Assembly: GCA_019925095.2 (NCBI GenBank)
Contig: CM034402.1
Coordinates: 13,651,501-13,715,500 of the forward strand
Source of the DNA: Dendrolimus kikuchii
Taxonomy: Eukaryota > Arthropoda > Insecta > Lepidoptera > Lasiocampidae
Length of the DNA stretch: 64,000 nucleotides
Direction: 5' to 3'
The notes under the pieces were generated by a model that was not told where the DNA came from, did no database searches, and saw only the letters and a list, made by a program, of their open reading frames with translations. Positions 23,144 to 34,710 of this stretch are shown here, piece after piece. Position 1 is the first letter of the stretch, and each line of letters starts with the position of its first letter. The position numbers were made by a program, and so were the translations under genes.

Positions 23144-23511
23144 AAATAAATTGTAACTGATTATCATTAAATAATAATATTGTTTATATATTTTGTAATT
23201 CTGCAAATCGTAAAATGGTGACATCCGTGATACAGGGTCTATCTATTCTATATATCTCTATATATCTATCCTAGCTTGAAAAACAACACTCCCAAGAAAT
23301 AATATGGGTTTTGACTAACATACATATAACGGATTATAAAAAAACCATGAACGGGTCTCCAGATCGGAGATTTTTCCCCAAAATTGTTTGAGTTCATAAT
23401 ATTTCGAGTGAGGTACATACACCTTTTACACCTACACAAAGGTTTCATAAAGGTTTCATCTCTGGGTTGAAAAACCTCAACCCATGCACTAACATATTAT
23501 TATATTTAACT

Positions 23512-24060
23512 AGCTGTATCCCGTAGACTCTGTCCTGCCCTTAAAAAATAAAAATCTAGAACCCGATTGTAGCGCCATCTACCGGGACCAAATGTTAATC
23601 TAAACAATTCTCGAACCCACTTGAATAAAGAAAAAATTTCATCGAAATCGGTCCCACTGTTTAGGAAGAGCTTAACGGCGTCACCAACCGGGTCCAATCA
23701 TGAATCTAAACCATTCCGAGACCAATTTAAATACGCACAAAAAATTTCATCAAAGTTGGTTCAATCGTTTAGGAAAAGTTCAGTGACATACACACAAACA
23801 ATTCAAAGATTTTCGGATCAAAAAATCTTGCGGACGTACTCAGAACATCCTATTAAAGTTTCATCAGAATCTGATCAATGCATTCATTACAAACATACAA
23901 ACAATGATTTTTATGTTTAAAGATGTATAGATCTTTTGAGCCAGAAACCTATTTGGGCATCCTTAGAACAGCCTACCTAAAATTTCATCATCATCTTACT
24001 AGTGGTTTAGGAGCCCATCGAGGACAAACATACAAACATCGATTTTTATTTATAAGACAA
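23512..24060 (+). repeat. Interspersed repeat with iterated internal blocks
   Basis: Starts 'ctagctgtatcccgtagact'. The block 'aaatttcatc.aa.t.ggt' with 'gttta.ga' and an 'acatacaaac' piece recurs about four times (about 23633, 23742, 23855 and 23980), so it looks like a repeat-within-repeat. No product is supported from the 99-codon frame at 23621-23920. Confidence 0.55.
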
Positions 24061-24515
24061 GCTGACCCGGCAGGCTTCGTACCGCCTCAGAATCAATAAA
24101 TAAAAAAGCTGAGTGATAATTCCAGAATGCTTCAACTTTAGTAAAAAATGTGATCAAAACTTAACAGGAACGAACATCAAAAAATGTTTGACATTCAAAA
24201 CCAAAAAAATGAAAAACAAACTTGACTTTTAAATTTTATTTGATTTCTGAATGACTTAAATTTAATTGATTTCTAAACGACTGGACGACCATCAACTGTT
24301 TGACAGATAGAAATACTTTCTAAGGGAAAGGGAAATTGTTGTTTTTACTATATTCCAAGCAATTTTTTTTTCATATTTACTTACCTTTTAAACCTTCCTT
24401 GGACTTCCACAAATAATTCAAAACCAAAATTAGCCAAATTAGTCCAACCGTTCTCGAGTTTTAGCGAGACTAACGAACAGCAATTGATTTTTATATATAT
24501 ACCTACCTATATAGA
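24061..24515 (+). repeat. Interspersed repeat ('agctgacccggcaggcttcg' head)
   Basis: The head at about 24058, an A-rich middle, and the tail 'ccgttctcgagttttagcga' near 24450 followed by 'gactaacgaacagcaatt' are as I recall them from a common lepidopteran repeat. There is one copy here and no coding capacity. Confidence 0.6.
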
Positions 24516-25139
24516 TAATGACGACAGTCAGAATGCCATGCATGTTACTTCTGGCATAATAAATTCATCTAATTGAGAAAATATCCAAAACTCAATCTGG
24601 AAACCTTGAACCCGTAATATCTTTTCACATGACAAGCTATTTCCAAATAAAGGGCCGGCTCACAGCCTTAAGCGAGGCATTCTTTGCCAATCACCATTTA
24701 ATGGTGCCCTGCGTATGAGATCTATTGCCGAGGGACCTTCAATTTGAATATTGATAGGGTGATACAGCTCGTGTGAAGGAATGACTTTTTTTATTCAGGT
24801 CATCTCAAGAGAAATGTATTACGGCAACTCATTTGTAGGGTTGCCTGGATGAATGTCAAAAACGAACTTACAATTTGGTCACATTCATATGTATATCAGT
24901 TTGTTTGTCTAATCGTCAGAGAGACGTCACATTTATTTTACTTGAAGACGATATTTTGCTTTATTACCTATAGTAGTAAACAACATATGGCAACGCCATA
25001 GACGACTGTTTTGCAAATAAATATTGTTTTTGAGATAATTATAGCCAGGCCTTCTTTTTCACTTCTTTTTTAGGGGCACGCTAATTCTCGAAAATTGAAA
25101 TTCCATATTTTTTATAGCACCTTTTGTCTATTAAATAAT

Positions 25140-25645
25140 CGCGAAATGCCCGGGTAATATTTCGTTTATTCAAATGAAACTTATTTGTCAACGGACGAAT
25201 CTCTTTTTCTCCAAACGTAATGTTTTTTTTTCAACTTCATTTGGCCATTTTTCGGGTATGAGAACATCGCAAGCCTGATCGATATCTTTATCACTCGATT
25301 ATAGTAAACGATCTTTCATAGAAGCTGCCAGTTGAGAATAAAACGTCTCTGGATCTATGGGTTGCTGTATATTTCTTCCGCTATCGTTGTGTAGCTCCAC
25401 TCCAAAAAAATTGTTTATTCACCGCTTCTAAAACCTTTTCAAAGCACATACCAGGTTCAGTAACTCTTCTTGCAAATATTTGAACCACATTTTCAAATTT
25501 CTGATTAGTACCCATTAGGCTTATATCATGATTTTGCAAATCTAAACTCAGCTCACTTAGCTCTTGAAAAGCATCGCACATTTCGTATGAGGCGACGTGC
25601 TAACTGTTCAGGAAAGATAGATTAGATTTTGTATTTGAATAATTT
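25140..25645 (-). pseudogene. hAT-like (DUF4371-type) transposase relic
   Basis: On the minus strand the frame at 25581-25381 reads 'CDAFQELSELSLDLQNHDIS', then 'QIFARRVTEPG' and 'VLEAVNK'. After a frame change it continues 'DPETFYSQLAASMKDRLL', a stop, and 'CDVLIPEKWPNEVEKKTL'. I recognise the D-A-x-x-E-L-S-x-L-S-x-x-L-Q pattern and the L-x-P-x-x-W-P block from host-like hAT transposases. The DDE catalytic core, zinc finger and ends are not seen. Decay (stops, frameshift) shows it is long dead. The assignment is by recall, without alignment. Confidence 0.6.
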
Positions 25646-26567
25646 TGACCTATTGCATATTTTCGCTTAAATTGATATTAAAAAGTAAAATATTTTAATT
25701 TTCATGAAACAACCAAATTGATGCATGTAAATCTATACAAACTTTTTGTATTAATTTTGACTTTAATCTTTTGGAATGCGTTGCTGTCTTTTTAAGTTGT
25801 TTGTGCCACCATTGACATTACTTTTGGGTTTATGTTGTAACAACGAAAATCTCTCGTTTCGTTTTTAATCTCGTCTTCTTAGCCTCCAGCAAGTTTGAAA
25901 ATCTTTTGAATTATTTTTATTCTCAATAATATATATTTCTTTCTTTCCCAACTTCAATGTCTTTCCACAAAATTGATTTAATTTGAATTATTTGTCTAAT
26001 ACCAGCTTTAAATACTTTGTTCGTGGCTTTGTGGAAGCTGAAGCTTACACAATATGGTCGCGAGTCGCCTTCGTCCGCTTCCCCGTTGTCGCTACCGTTG
26101 TGTTTATGGTGGAACGATATCCCTGAAATTGTGTCGCCACAGTTTCACAGCCAAATGGAAAGATAGTGGTAGTCCTTTACTATTACAGAACCCTACACTA
26201 CGCCAAGGCCGCAACGCCCGTGGCTACTTCTACCTACATATAAAAATAGTAAAGGGACGTAGTAATATAACAAGATGACCACCATCTTGGGTTTATTTGA
26301 TATGAGTGTACTTGTATAAGCTAATTTTAACCAGAAAGCTCTCAAAATGTACTCTAAAAAGCCTCCACAGTCTTTTTACTTTCGTTTACGAGTAAAATTT
26401 AGTAACGTTCTTTGAAGTTTGGGTGGAAAACAAGATAAATTCGGTAACTTATGAGTGTTACGTCAGAAAACTTAGGTTTGACGTGTTTTCTCTCTTCTTC
26501 TGCGAACGGGCGGTTTCCGCAACTCGACGACGAAGCGCCTATTTTGCGTGCGAGGGTGGATGAGGGT

Positions 26568-29500
26568 TTACTCCATCCAGCCCAGCTCCTCCAGGAAGTC
26601 CACCAGCTTCTTGACGTTGCTGAAGACTTCTTGGAGGCTACCTGGGGCGTCCAGATACTTCGCCCTGTATTGGGCCACCTCTCCGCATTCAAGCAGGACA
26701 TGGGCGGCTGTTTCTTCTTCCTCCAAGCATGCTCTGCACAGGGGGCTGTCAGTGACACCTATATTAAAAAGATGTCTGTTAAAATTGCCATGTCCAGTGG
26801 CTGCACTAATAACTAGCCTCAGCCGGGACCGACTGAGCTTTAAGATATTCCTGGAGAAATGCAGGTTTAGCCGAGGCATTGCCAGCTTGGCTTGCCTGCA
26901 ATCCTCCAGGTTGTCCCAGAGTTGCTGATGTAGTGCCCTTGTCCTTTGATTTATGTAGTTTCTAAACCAACTGTGCGGCAAAGGCAGGAAAGGCTCCGGT
27001 CCAACTGGTTGGGTTTCGGAACCTCTCCTTGCTAATTGATCTGCCGCATCATTACCTCGGGCACCACTGTGTCCTTTGATCCATTGAAGGGTCAAGGTAT
27101 TGTTCTTACCTGCCGCCTCGTTTAGAGCCGAGTGGCATTCGTATATTAGATTTGAATAAATAACCCTGCTACTAAGGGCTTGTAGTACCGACCTGCTATC
27201 CGAGAGTATTCTGATGCTGTGATCATTGACATCTCTAGCAACGATTGCTTTAGCTGCAAGCAGAATGCCCATGCACTCTGCTTGATATACTGTATTAAAC
27301 TTACCCAGGGGCTCGGATATGTTAATATTTAGGTCTTCCGAGAAGACTCCCGTGCCTGAGCCCGAGCTAGTCTTTGACCCATCAGTGTAGAGGCTAAGCT
27401 CATGATGGGAAAGATAACTGTCGTTACCTTCCACGAGTTCAACCTTGTATTTTTTGTCGAAAATGAAAGCTTTCTCTATTCTGTCACTGACCGCTTCCAC
27501 CAAGGGTGAGTTGGACCAGGCTTCCGAGAGAATGCTGAAATGTCTTACCTTGTCAAACCTAAGTGTTTTCAGGTGTTTTAATCTTAGGGTCGCCATTGCT
27601 GCCTCTTGTTGTACAAACAGGTGCAGTGGAGGGATGCTAAGAGCTATTTCTAGGGCCGCGGTGGGCGTTGTCCTCATACAACCCGTCACAGCGCAGCACG
27701 CTTGCCTTTGTAGTCTCTGAAGTTTGGCCGTGCAGGTCGCAAGCTTAGTCCTTGTCCACCAAACCACAGAGCCATAAGTTAGCATAGGTCTAACCACAGC
27801 TGTATAGAGCCATAGAAAGAGTTTGGGATGAAGTCCCCAACGCTTACCAATCATCCTACGGCATTGCCATAAGGTCACACTGGATGCGTTGACTTTATTG
27901 TCAACATGGCTGCTCCAGTTTAACTTGTTGTCTAGGGTTATCCCCAGATATTTGACCTCATTTGATAACTGAAGTGTAGTTCCAAAGAGGGTCGGTAGTC
28001 TGTAATTACCTAAGACTCTCTTATTTGTAAAGAGAACAACCTGCGTTTTCTGTGGGTTGACAGAGAGTTCCTGCTCGTTGCACCACTTCTCCATTACGCG
28101 CAGGGCTGCCTGTAACCTATCACACACCATGCTGGCATTATTACCTACATTTAGTATGGTGATGTCGTCGGCGTAGCCAACTGTGTAAAAGTGTTGGCTG
28201 TTTAATTTGGAAATGAGATCGTTCACAACCAAGTTCCACAGAAGTGGGGAAAGTACTCCTCCTTGAGGACAGCCTCGAACCACATGGGCGCCTTTCGTGT
28301 CTTCCCCAACCTTTATAAATCTGTTACTTAACATGTTAATTATCCAGTCGATTAGCAGGGTTTCCACTCCGTGTCTACGGAGCGCTGTGTCGATACTGGT
28401 GAAATTGGTTTTGTCAAAGGCCCCCTCTATGTCTATGAAGCAGCCCAGACAGACCAGCTTGTTTTGAAGAGCAGACTCAACTTTACCTACCACCTGATGG
28501 AGTGCAGACTCGGTAGATCTGCCGGGGCAGTAAGCATGTTGGTGCTTGTGAATGGGTAGAGTGCGTAGCGCATTGTCTCTAAGGTGCCTGTCGCATAGTC
28601 TCTCCAAGGTTTTAAGGAGAAACGACGACAGACTTATGGGTCTAAACGACTTTGGATTAGTGTAATCACTCTTACCTTGCTTGGGTATGAAGATAACCCT
28701 GACTTCACGCCAGGCAAGGGGAATGTATTTATGTGCCAGGCATGCCTGAAAGATGCATGCTAGGATGGAAATCAATTTTTCCCCGCCCCATTGTAGTAGT
28801 GCCGGGAAGATGTTATCATTTCCTGCTGACTTAAAAGGCTGGAAGCTGTCAACCGCCCATTTCACCTTACTGAAGGTAACGATCTCACAGGCTGTTTGCC
28901 AGCAGTGTTCTGTAACTAAAGAGTTGATTTCCACACGTCTAGGGGTTTCTTCTATTTGACACCCCGGGAAGTGTGTTTGTAAAAGTACCGTATTCGATTC
29001 CTCCTGGCTCAGGGTCATTGTGCCATCGCTCTTGCGTAGGTTGCCAACAGCACAAGGCCCCTGTTTGGCCAGTAACTTCCTAACACGGTTCGCTTGTGGT
29101 GTGGAGTTAATGCTTTCGCAGAATTTTCTCCATGAATTTGATTTCCAGTATCTGATGCGCTTTTTATATAGAGATTTGGCTTCCTTGTAGGTATCCCAAT
29201 CCCTATCTGCACCTGTGTTCATTGCTTTGTTGAAGGCTCTCCTAACCTTTACACGCAGTTTTTCGAGTTCTTTGCCCCACCAGCCATTTTTGTCAGCCTT
29301 GGCACAAGGTACCTTTAGGGGACAGGCCTTATGGTAGCAGTTTATTATGGTAGCATTCAGGGTGTCTACCTGCTGTTCAATCAGTGCCGTACTTATTAGC
29401 CTAGCAGTTGATGGTTGTTTGTCCAGTTCATGCGCTATAAGTTGTTTATAGCATGACCGGTCGGTTTTCTTTGGGCACCTTCTAGGAGACGCCGAAGTGC

Positions 29501-30206
29501 TGGTTTGTTGTAAGTCATAGCGGATCCACCTGTGATCGGAACACGATGCTTCCTTCGACACGTGCCATCCCGTTATCAGGTTTAGAGCCTTTGGGGTCGC
29601 TAGCGTCAGGTCGATTATTGTACTGCACCGTCTTCCTACAAAGGTGGGCTCGCTGCCATTGTTTACTATGTCTAAACTAGTAGTTAAAAGATATTCAACA
29701 AGATAGTTACCTCTGTTGTTGCTTGCTTCCATACCCCACAGAGGGTGATGGGCATTGGAGTCTGTAGATATGATCAATTCCCAGCCATTTTTCTCGCAGA
29801 ATCTGATCAGTCTGTTAACTTCTGCAGGTGGTACCTCGTCTGCCTCATGCATATAGGATGATGCAATAACGAAGTCGAAGTTGTTAATACCTTGATTTGA
29901 TTTGAGCGATATAGCACACAGGTCTCTGGAAAAGAATTCCATTAAAGGCTGTGCACTTATATTACCCCTAACATATATGCAGGCTCTCGCCTCCCCAGAG
30001 TTATCATGGAAAAGCTTACCGCCAATGTTGGAAAGTCCGCATACGTTGCCGCCCCTGATCCACGGCTCCTGGATCAGTGCGATGACCGGTGCTGTTGATG
30101 CAACCTCCAACCATCTGCGTAGTTGAGCCGTAGCGGTTATGCTGTGATGGAGGTTGCATTGTAAAATCTGGATGTTATTGTAGGAAGGGGGATCCATTTG
30201 GATCAC
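26568..30206 (-). CDS. LINE ORF2: endonuclease, reverse transcriptase, RNase H
   Basis: ORF2 is uninterrupted. The 1212 residues counted here begin at a GTG; the first ATG is at 30197 (residue 4). Domains in order: an AP-type endonuclease, residues about 10-232, with QEP (E47), 'STDSNAHHPLWG' (D149) and SDH (223-225); reverse transcriptase, about 500-770, with 'FIDIEGAFD' (D592), PQGGVLSP (647-654) and YADD (678-681); RNase H, about 938-1062, with D942, E977, D1003 and D1053; and a C-terminal zinc motif C1157-x2-C1160-x8-H1169-x4-C1174. All catalytic residues I can place are present. An RNase H plus 'WWTRT...TGCMRTTPTAALE' suggests the LOA clade (Lian, Bilbo); other I-group clades are possible. 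The protein would nick target DNA and copy the element's RNA. Confidence 0.93.
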   Translation of the reverse strand: MIQMDPPSYNNIQILQCNLHHSITATAQLRRWLEVASTAPVIALIQEPWIRGGNVCGLSNIGGKLFHDNSGEARACIYVRGNISAQPLMEFFSRDLCAISLKSNQGINNFDFVIASSYMHEADEVPPAEVNRLIRFCEKNGWELIISTDSNAHHPLWGMEASNNRGNYLVEYLLTTSLDIVNNGSEPTFVGRRCSTIIDLTLATPKALNLITGWHVSKEASCSDHRWIRYDLQQTSTSASPRRCPKKTDRSCYKQLIAHELDKQPSTARLISTALIEQQVDTLNATIINCYHKACPLKVPCAKADKNGWWGKELEKLRVKVRRAFNKAMNTGADRDWDTYKEAKSLYKKRIRYWKSNSWRKFCESINSTPQANRVRKLLAKQGPCAVGNLRKSDGTMTLSQEESNTVLLQTHFPGCQIEETPRRVEINSLVTEHCWQTACEIVTFSKVKWAVDSFQPFKSAGNDNIFPALLQWGGEKLISILACIFQACLAHKYIPLAWREVRVIFIPKQGKSDYTNPKSFRPISLSSFLLKTLERLCDRHLRDNALRTLPIHKHQHAYCPGRSTESALHQVVGKVESALQNKLVCLGCFIDIEGAFDKTNFTSIDTALRRHGVETLLIDWIINMLSNRFIKVGEDTKGAHVVRGCPQGGVLSPLLWNLVVNDLISKLNSQHFYTVGYADDITILNVGNNASMVCDRLQAALRVMEKWCNEQELSVNPQKTQVVLFTNKRVLGNYRLPTLFGTTLQLSNEVKYLGITLDNKLNWSSHVDNKVNASSVTLWQCRRMIGKRWGLHPKLFLWLYTAVVRPMLTYGSVVWWTRTKLATCTAKLQRLQRQACCAVTGCMRTTPTAALEIALSIPPLHLFVQQEAAMATLRLKHLKTLRFDKVRHFSILSEAWSNSPLVEAVSDRIEKAFIFDKKYKVELVEGNDSYLSHHELSLYTDGSKTSSGSGTGVFSEDLNINISEPLGKFNTVYQAECMGILLAAKAIVARDVNDHSIRILSDSRSVLQALSSRVIYSNLIYECHSALNEAAGKNNTLTLQWIKGHSGARGNDAADQLARRGSETQPVGPEPFLPLPHSWFRNYINQRTRALHQQLWDNLEDCRQAKLAMPRLNLHFSRNILKLSRSRLRLVISAATGHGNFNRHLFNIGVTDSPLCRACLEEEETAAHVLLECGEVAQYRAKYLDAPGSLQEVFSNVKKLVDFLEELGWME

Positions 30207-30630
30207 CCTCCTCCTCCAGGCCTAATCTGGAGAGGTCCAGGAGCTCGTCGTCACTTGACGCTTCGACCGCTCGACTGGACCCCACCTGCATAGTCTCCTT
30301 CTGCTCCAGAGGTGGAGTTACCTCAGACATAGGGACATCCGCGGCAGCTTGCACCCCCGCAGTCTCGTCCAGGAGGTCCGCCGGGGTGTCGACAGACCGT
30401 CCTTTGGGGCCCTGGAATTTCAGGTACACCGCACCCAGCCGATAGCTGAGGCGGCGCTTCCTGGCCAGGACCACAGGGACAAGATCCTTGGGGATGCTCA
30501 CCACCACGAACGTCGCCCTAGTCTGAGGCAAGATAGCGTGCACACGCCACCTCTCCACTTGTGCCCAGGGATTGCCCCACTGCAGCATTGTGCCGATGAG
30601 CACCTTGTCACCGTCGTGTTCGTGCGGCAA
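30175..30630 (-). pseudogene. LINE ORF1, C-terminal fragment
   Basis: The 151-codon frame begins at a TTG, not a real start, because the 5' part is missing. It reads 'DGDKVLIGTMLQWGNPWAQV' and 'RKRRLSYRLGAVYLKF', like the C-terminal region of ORF1 in LOA-type LINEs, which binds the element's RNA. The tail is acidic ('SSDDELLDLSRLGLEEEGD'). It overlaps ORF2 by 32 bp (30175-30206) in a different frame; measured from the first ORF2 ATG at 30197 the overlap is 23 bp. Confidence 0.75.
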
Positions 30631-31109
30631 GAGAATACAATCTCAACATTATACACATTTAAATATACAAACAATTTTATAAATATTTTCGTGATCTGTG
30701 TCTGCCTGGCTTCACGCACCGCTTAAATACTATAAATTTCTTGAAAGTACTTTCAATCAAATTTTAGCAATGTAAAATGTCCAGCAACTTATTAATACCT
30801 GCTACAAATGCCTCCAAAACGTTTAGTCCATATAACAGCATCGTATTCACTAACTAATCTTATTATATATCCACTATAACAGATCAATAAACATCTGCCT
30901 TAAAATAGCTATTATTTTGTGATACCTAACAAAACCTATTAAAAGGTTGCCAACAATAGCATTTTCGGGATGATTTTAGTCTTTATTTTGAGGTGGCGCC
31001 ATAACGTACATACATACGTTGTACATTGTGTCCATACATAAAAAGCCTGAAAGAGACCAATATCGTGCGTTTTCACATATTTTAATAGGTTCAAAATCTT
31101 TGCAGGCTA

Positions 31110-31440
31110 TTTTTTTTTTATTTTTTTTTATTGCAGGAGTTCAGCAGACAGGCAGACGGCCCACTTGATGGAAAGCGGTTACCATCGCCTATGGACATTT
31201 GCAACACCAAAGTTGCTACAAATGCGCTGCTGCTCTCTTAAGGGAGACTGGAACCTGGTCACTAATGCCGGAACACAACTCAAGGTTGTTATGGCGACAT
31301 ATTTTAGACCAGGGGTGGTAGCCATCCAGTCGGGCAAATGCCCTACCACCTGGCTGTGGGTTGTTTTGTCGCCTCTTACGACAGGCCGCCCGGCCGCAGG
31401 AAATTGTATTCTTTCTCCGTTCCTGCACGGATAAAAACTA
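31110..31440 (-). repeat. Repeat family E, copy 1 (minus orientation)
   Basis: Its A-tail appears as T-runs at 31110-31130, then 'attgcaggag', 'cagacggcccacttgatgga', 'gcgctgctgctctctt' and 'ggtggtagccatccagtcgg', ending 'ctgcacggataaaaac'. The same order is seen inverted at 33610-33835, 39221-39539, 58665-58898 and 59943-60205. The tail 'aataaaaaaa' points to a retroposed 3' end; I recall similar ends from CR1/Zenon-type elements. The 89-92 codon frames here are not genes. Confidence 0.8.
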
Positions 31441-32469
31441 TACTCGTAGTTATACATACATAATTTAACTGCCTATATTTAGTAAAACTGTTAACAGAGG
31501 AAGATTTTCAAATATTATAAGTACTGAAAGATATAAAAAAATATACATATTATAAATGATATCTGTAATTAGGGCCGTTTTTTATATTTTCAGAAACCAC
31601 ATCGGCAATTACTTTGAGTGTAGGTTACCGAGACCAATTTATAGTCGTGATACATTCTCATTACTGTTAACAATACGTAACTATAATGTATGAATGTCTG
31701 CACTAAAACTCAAATCTATGACTAGTTAACTATACTTACTGTATCTAATTAATGATCACAAAAATATTATCAATTCATCAGTTTAGTAGCATTGTAAGAA
31801 TAATGTAAGGTAGATAATTTGCTGACAGAATAGATAATGATAATATGGATACATAAAACTATATATCAGAATAGCTTATTTAGAGCGATTTAAAATTTAA
31901 TCACATTTATGCGATATTTACAAATTTGCAAATATATATATATAAATAAATATTGCCATTGGCCATAATAACCATAATCACAATCACCATAATTAGTCAT
32001 AGTCTGTTAATTTGGCGTATTGAAAATCTGAAACCCTAAAATATGAATATTGAGTCGATTCAAAATCGAGACCAATTGGACGAATTCAAACATACTAAAA
32101 ATATTAATTTTGCAGTCATAATATTACAATAATAAATTATTATACTGTTATTATTTTCTACTATATTTTTTTAGTTAATATTTTTTTATCCATAGAAACC
32201 CGGTAGTTTATGACAAAATTACTGTTACATACTGTAGATAAATTAGGATCGGCAGTGGTCGTATGTGTGAATTATAAATAATGAGCACTATGAAATATAT
32301 AAAGGCATTTAAGAGGTTTAATCGTACACGATTGACGACAGACATTACGGGACAAAATAATTCATGAGAAAAACGTGGCGTCAAAAATATTTAAACATAA
32401 CTTGACATCTGAGGGGCCAGTGCCAAGTTACACGACCTCATTTTAACACATATAACGACAAAAGAACGG

Positions 32470-33212
32470 ATATAACAATAATACAAAAGTCCCTTCCACT
32501 TCTTCCTCCTTTACCCTATTCCCCTTTTTTTTCATGACGCAGTAGAATTTCTATTCTTGGGACACCATTCTTGGGACACCATTCTCGGGCCTAAGGAGAA
32601 GGCTTTAAACCGAAGGATGTTTGGGACTTCTGATCGGCCGTAAGCCCACCGTAACCTCCGAACGGAGGGACGGGGGATGTCGGCCGTCTAACTACCCACT
32701 AAACCTAACCTGCGCGTCTCTCCAATATGCTTTTATGTGCCACAGGACCTAGACCATGGGTACTACATCTACGACAATCTATCACATTCCCCTTTTTTTA
32801 CGAGGGAAAACCTGATTGAGGGCCATCAGCCGTGCAGTGGGGGAAAGTGGCGGCCTATGTGTGGGAATCACCAGATCGGGATGGCACTAGCATCTCTAGG
32901 CAGAACTGAAGATGTTATTGCCACACCGCAGTTAGGGATATCCACTAAAATCCGTCAGTATTCCGTCCTTCGCCCTTAATGCCAGAGCCATAGGTATATG
33001 GCCTAGCCCCTCCGCTGGCCTTGGGAGGCGGTGGCTCAACAGCCTCATCCACTGCCAGGTAACTACTTTGTACCTCCTATCTCATCCCCTCTATCTCATC
33101 CTAAATACTGGCAACGCGTTGGCTTCGCTCCTAGTGGTACAAACGTCTATCGTGGACGGTAACCACTTTCCATTAAGTGAATCGTCTGCCTGTGTAATAG
33201 CTTCGCAATGAA
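32470..33212 (+). repeat. LINE-like 3' UTR block
   Basis: GC-richer than its surroundings, with 'tcttgggacaccatt' twice in a row (32557-32586), 'gggatgtcggccgtctaact', and an end 'gcttcgcaatgaaaaaag' at 33200-33215. This looks like the 3' UTR and A-tail of a retrotransposon. The 80-codon frame at 32737-32979 matches nothing I know. Confidence 0.45.
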
Positions 33213-33609
33213 AAAAGTAAGATTCATGCGAAAATAACTACCAAACCCTAAAAAGCCAAAATAATACAAAACCCTCAAATTTAAATGAACATTAGTCACT
33301 ATCGTGCCATACTTGAGTTTTGTTTTCGCTTTTTACATTGACCTTACCAACATATTCATAGCACATAGTCACGCTAATAACACTAGATAAGAGTGGCCCA
33401 CTTCGTACTCTTTATAAGCCACAAAACGCCAATATGTAATAATAGTCCCTGTGGAACGGATAGAGGGCATAACGTTCATTTTATCAACGAAAATGATGCA
33501 ATAAACGTAATTCATTATTAAAATATTTAAAATTCAAAATTAAATTAATGAAATATACCTATTTGAAAAGTACCTAATTATTTTTATATAAAGCCAAGTT
33601 TATATAAAG

Positions 33610-33835
33610 GTATTTGCCCGTCTGGGTGGCTACCATCCCTGGTTTAGAGCATGCCGCCATAACAACCTTGAGTTGTATTCCGGAATCAGTAACCACGTTC
33701 CAGTCTCACCTTCGAATCCAGCAGCACATTGGTAGCAGCACCTTTGGTGTTGCAAATGTCCATAGGCGACGATAATCACTATACATCACAGTTGGGCCGT
33801 GAGCCTGTCTACCGTAATCCAGCAATAAAAAAAAA
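33610..33835 (+). repeat. Repeat family E, copy 2
   Basis: Runs from 'tatttgcccgtctgggtggc' to 'ccagcaataaaaaaaa'. Its left part is missing compared with 39221-39539. Confidence 0.8.
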
Positions 33836-34007
33836 TAGTTGCTAAAATAAAGATACTTTTTAGTTTGGCTGTCGTGTGACGACGCATACAGTTTAAAAAT
33901 ATATATATATTAACCCGATGTATTTGGTTTAGCGACGAAAGGCTTAAGAAAGAGAACATGATTTTAATCATTATCAAATATAAAACTACTACATAGTATA
34001 TAGATAA

Positions 34008-34710
34008 CTAGAGTTTTCGCCGCGGCTGCGCCGCGTGAAAAACCCGGGCCAGTAGCTCATGTTACATATATATAAATCGAATTTAGTGTTTTACCTAAAA
34101 CTTTACGGTTTCTTGTTACTAAATTCACTACAATAATAAAGAAACTAAGTCCATATAGTCTACACAACTGCGCAGCGAAACGGAGGCGAGTCCTAGCCAA
34201 CCTGATTTGAAGTAATACAATGAATGAGATATTGTTTATAACAACGTAGTTATTTATTAGCGAATTGAAAAAACGCGATTGCACGCCATCTATTTTGCTG
34301 CTCCGTTTATTCCATGGAAATAACGTAATTTGTCGGGATATAATGTATCCTAAGTATTAACTCGGGTTATAAGCCAGGACTATTCAATTTTATATCATAT
34401 ACATTCAGTAGTTTCCACAAAAAATTCGGTCGCAACGCCATCTTTTTCGCAATTTTCGTCTATCCCACGCAAACAACGTTATTAATCGGGATAAAAACTA
34501 TCCTAAATTATGCCCCGGGATATAAGCTAGCTCTATGTCGAGTTTCGTTTAAATCCGTTCTGTAGTTTTCACGTGATGCTCTAACAGACAGACAGACAAA
34601 AATTCTAAAAAATTTATTTTCGGATTCTGCTGGTCCAAATTATCCCCCCTAATTTTTTTCAAATTTTAAAACACAATGTACAAACTCGAACCATTTACAG
34701 ATTTATTATA
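34008..34710 (+). repeat. Repeat family D, copy 1
   Basis: Starts 'ctagagttttcgccgcggct', includes 'caacctgatttgaagtaata', two 'ccatggaaataacg'/'gggataaaaactatccta' type blocks, and a tail 'cgaaccatttacagatttat'. Copies 2 (34711-35379) and 3 (44938-45612) follow the same order. Confidence 0.85.

Larger units (their letters stand above)
26290..30640 (-). mobile_element. 5'-truncated LOA-type LINE, antisense in dpr intron 2
   Basis: A non-LTR retrotransposon on the minus strand, opposite to dpr. It contains the end of ORF1 (30630-30175), a complete ORF2 (ends 26568), and a 3' UTR. The 5' end is cut inside ORF1 near 30640, where an in-frame stop follows. The 3' limit is unclear: an AATAAA on the minus strand lies at about 26292-26297 but there is no long A-tail, and I found no target duplication. 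GC content is clearly higher than the surroundings, consistent with a recent arrival. A 119-codon frame at 26758-26399 is a shadow of the ORF2 end and 3' UTR. Confidence 0.85.

Noticed and set aside
26399..30726. Many frames opposite or beside the LINE (for example 26451-26816, 26548-26928, 27445-27720, 30349-30726)
   Set aside because: Shadows of ORF2 and ORF1 in other frames; the minus-strand frame carries all the domain motifs.
32737..32979. 80-codon frame in the GC-richer block
   Set aside because: The block ends like a retroelement 3' UTR with an A-tail; the frame has no recognised motif.
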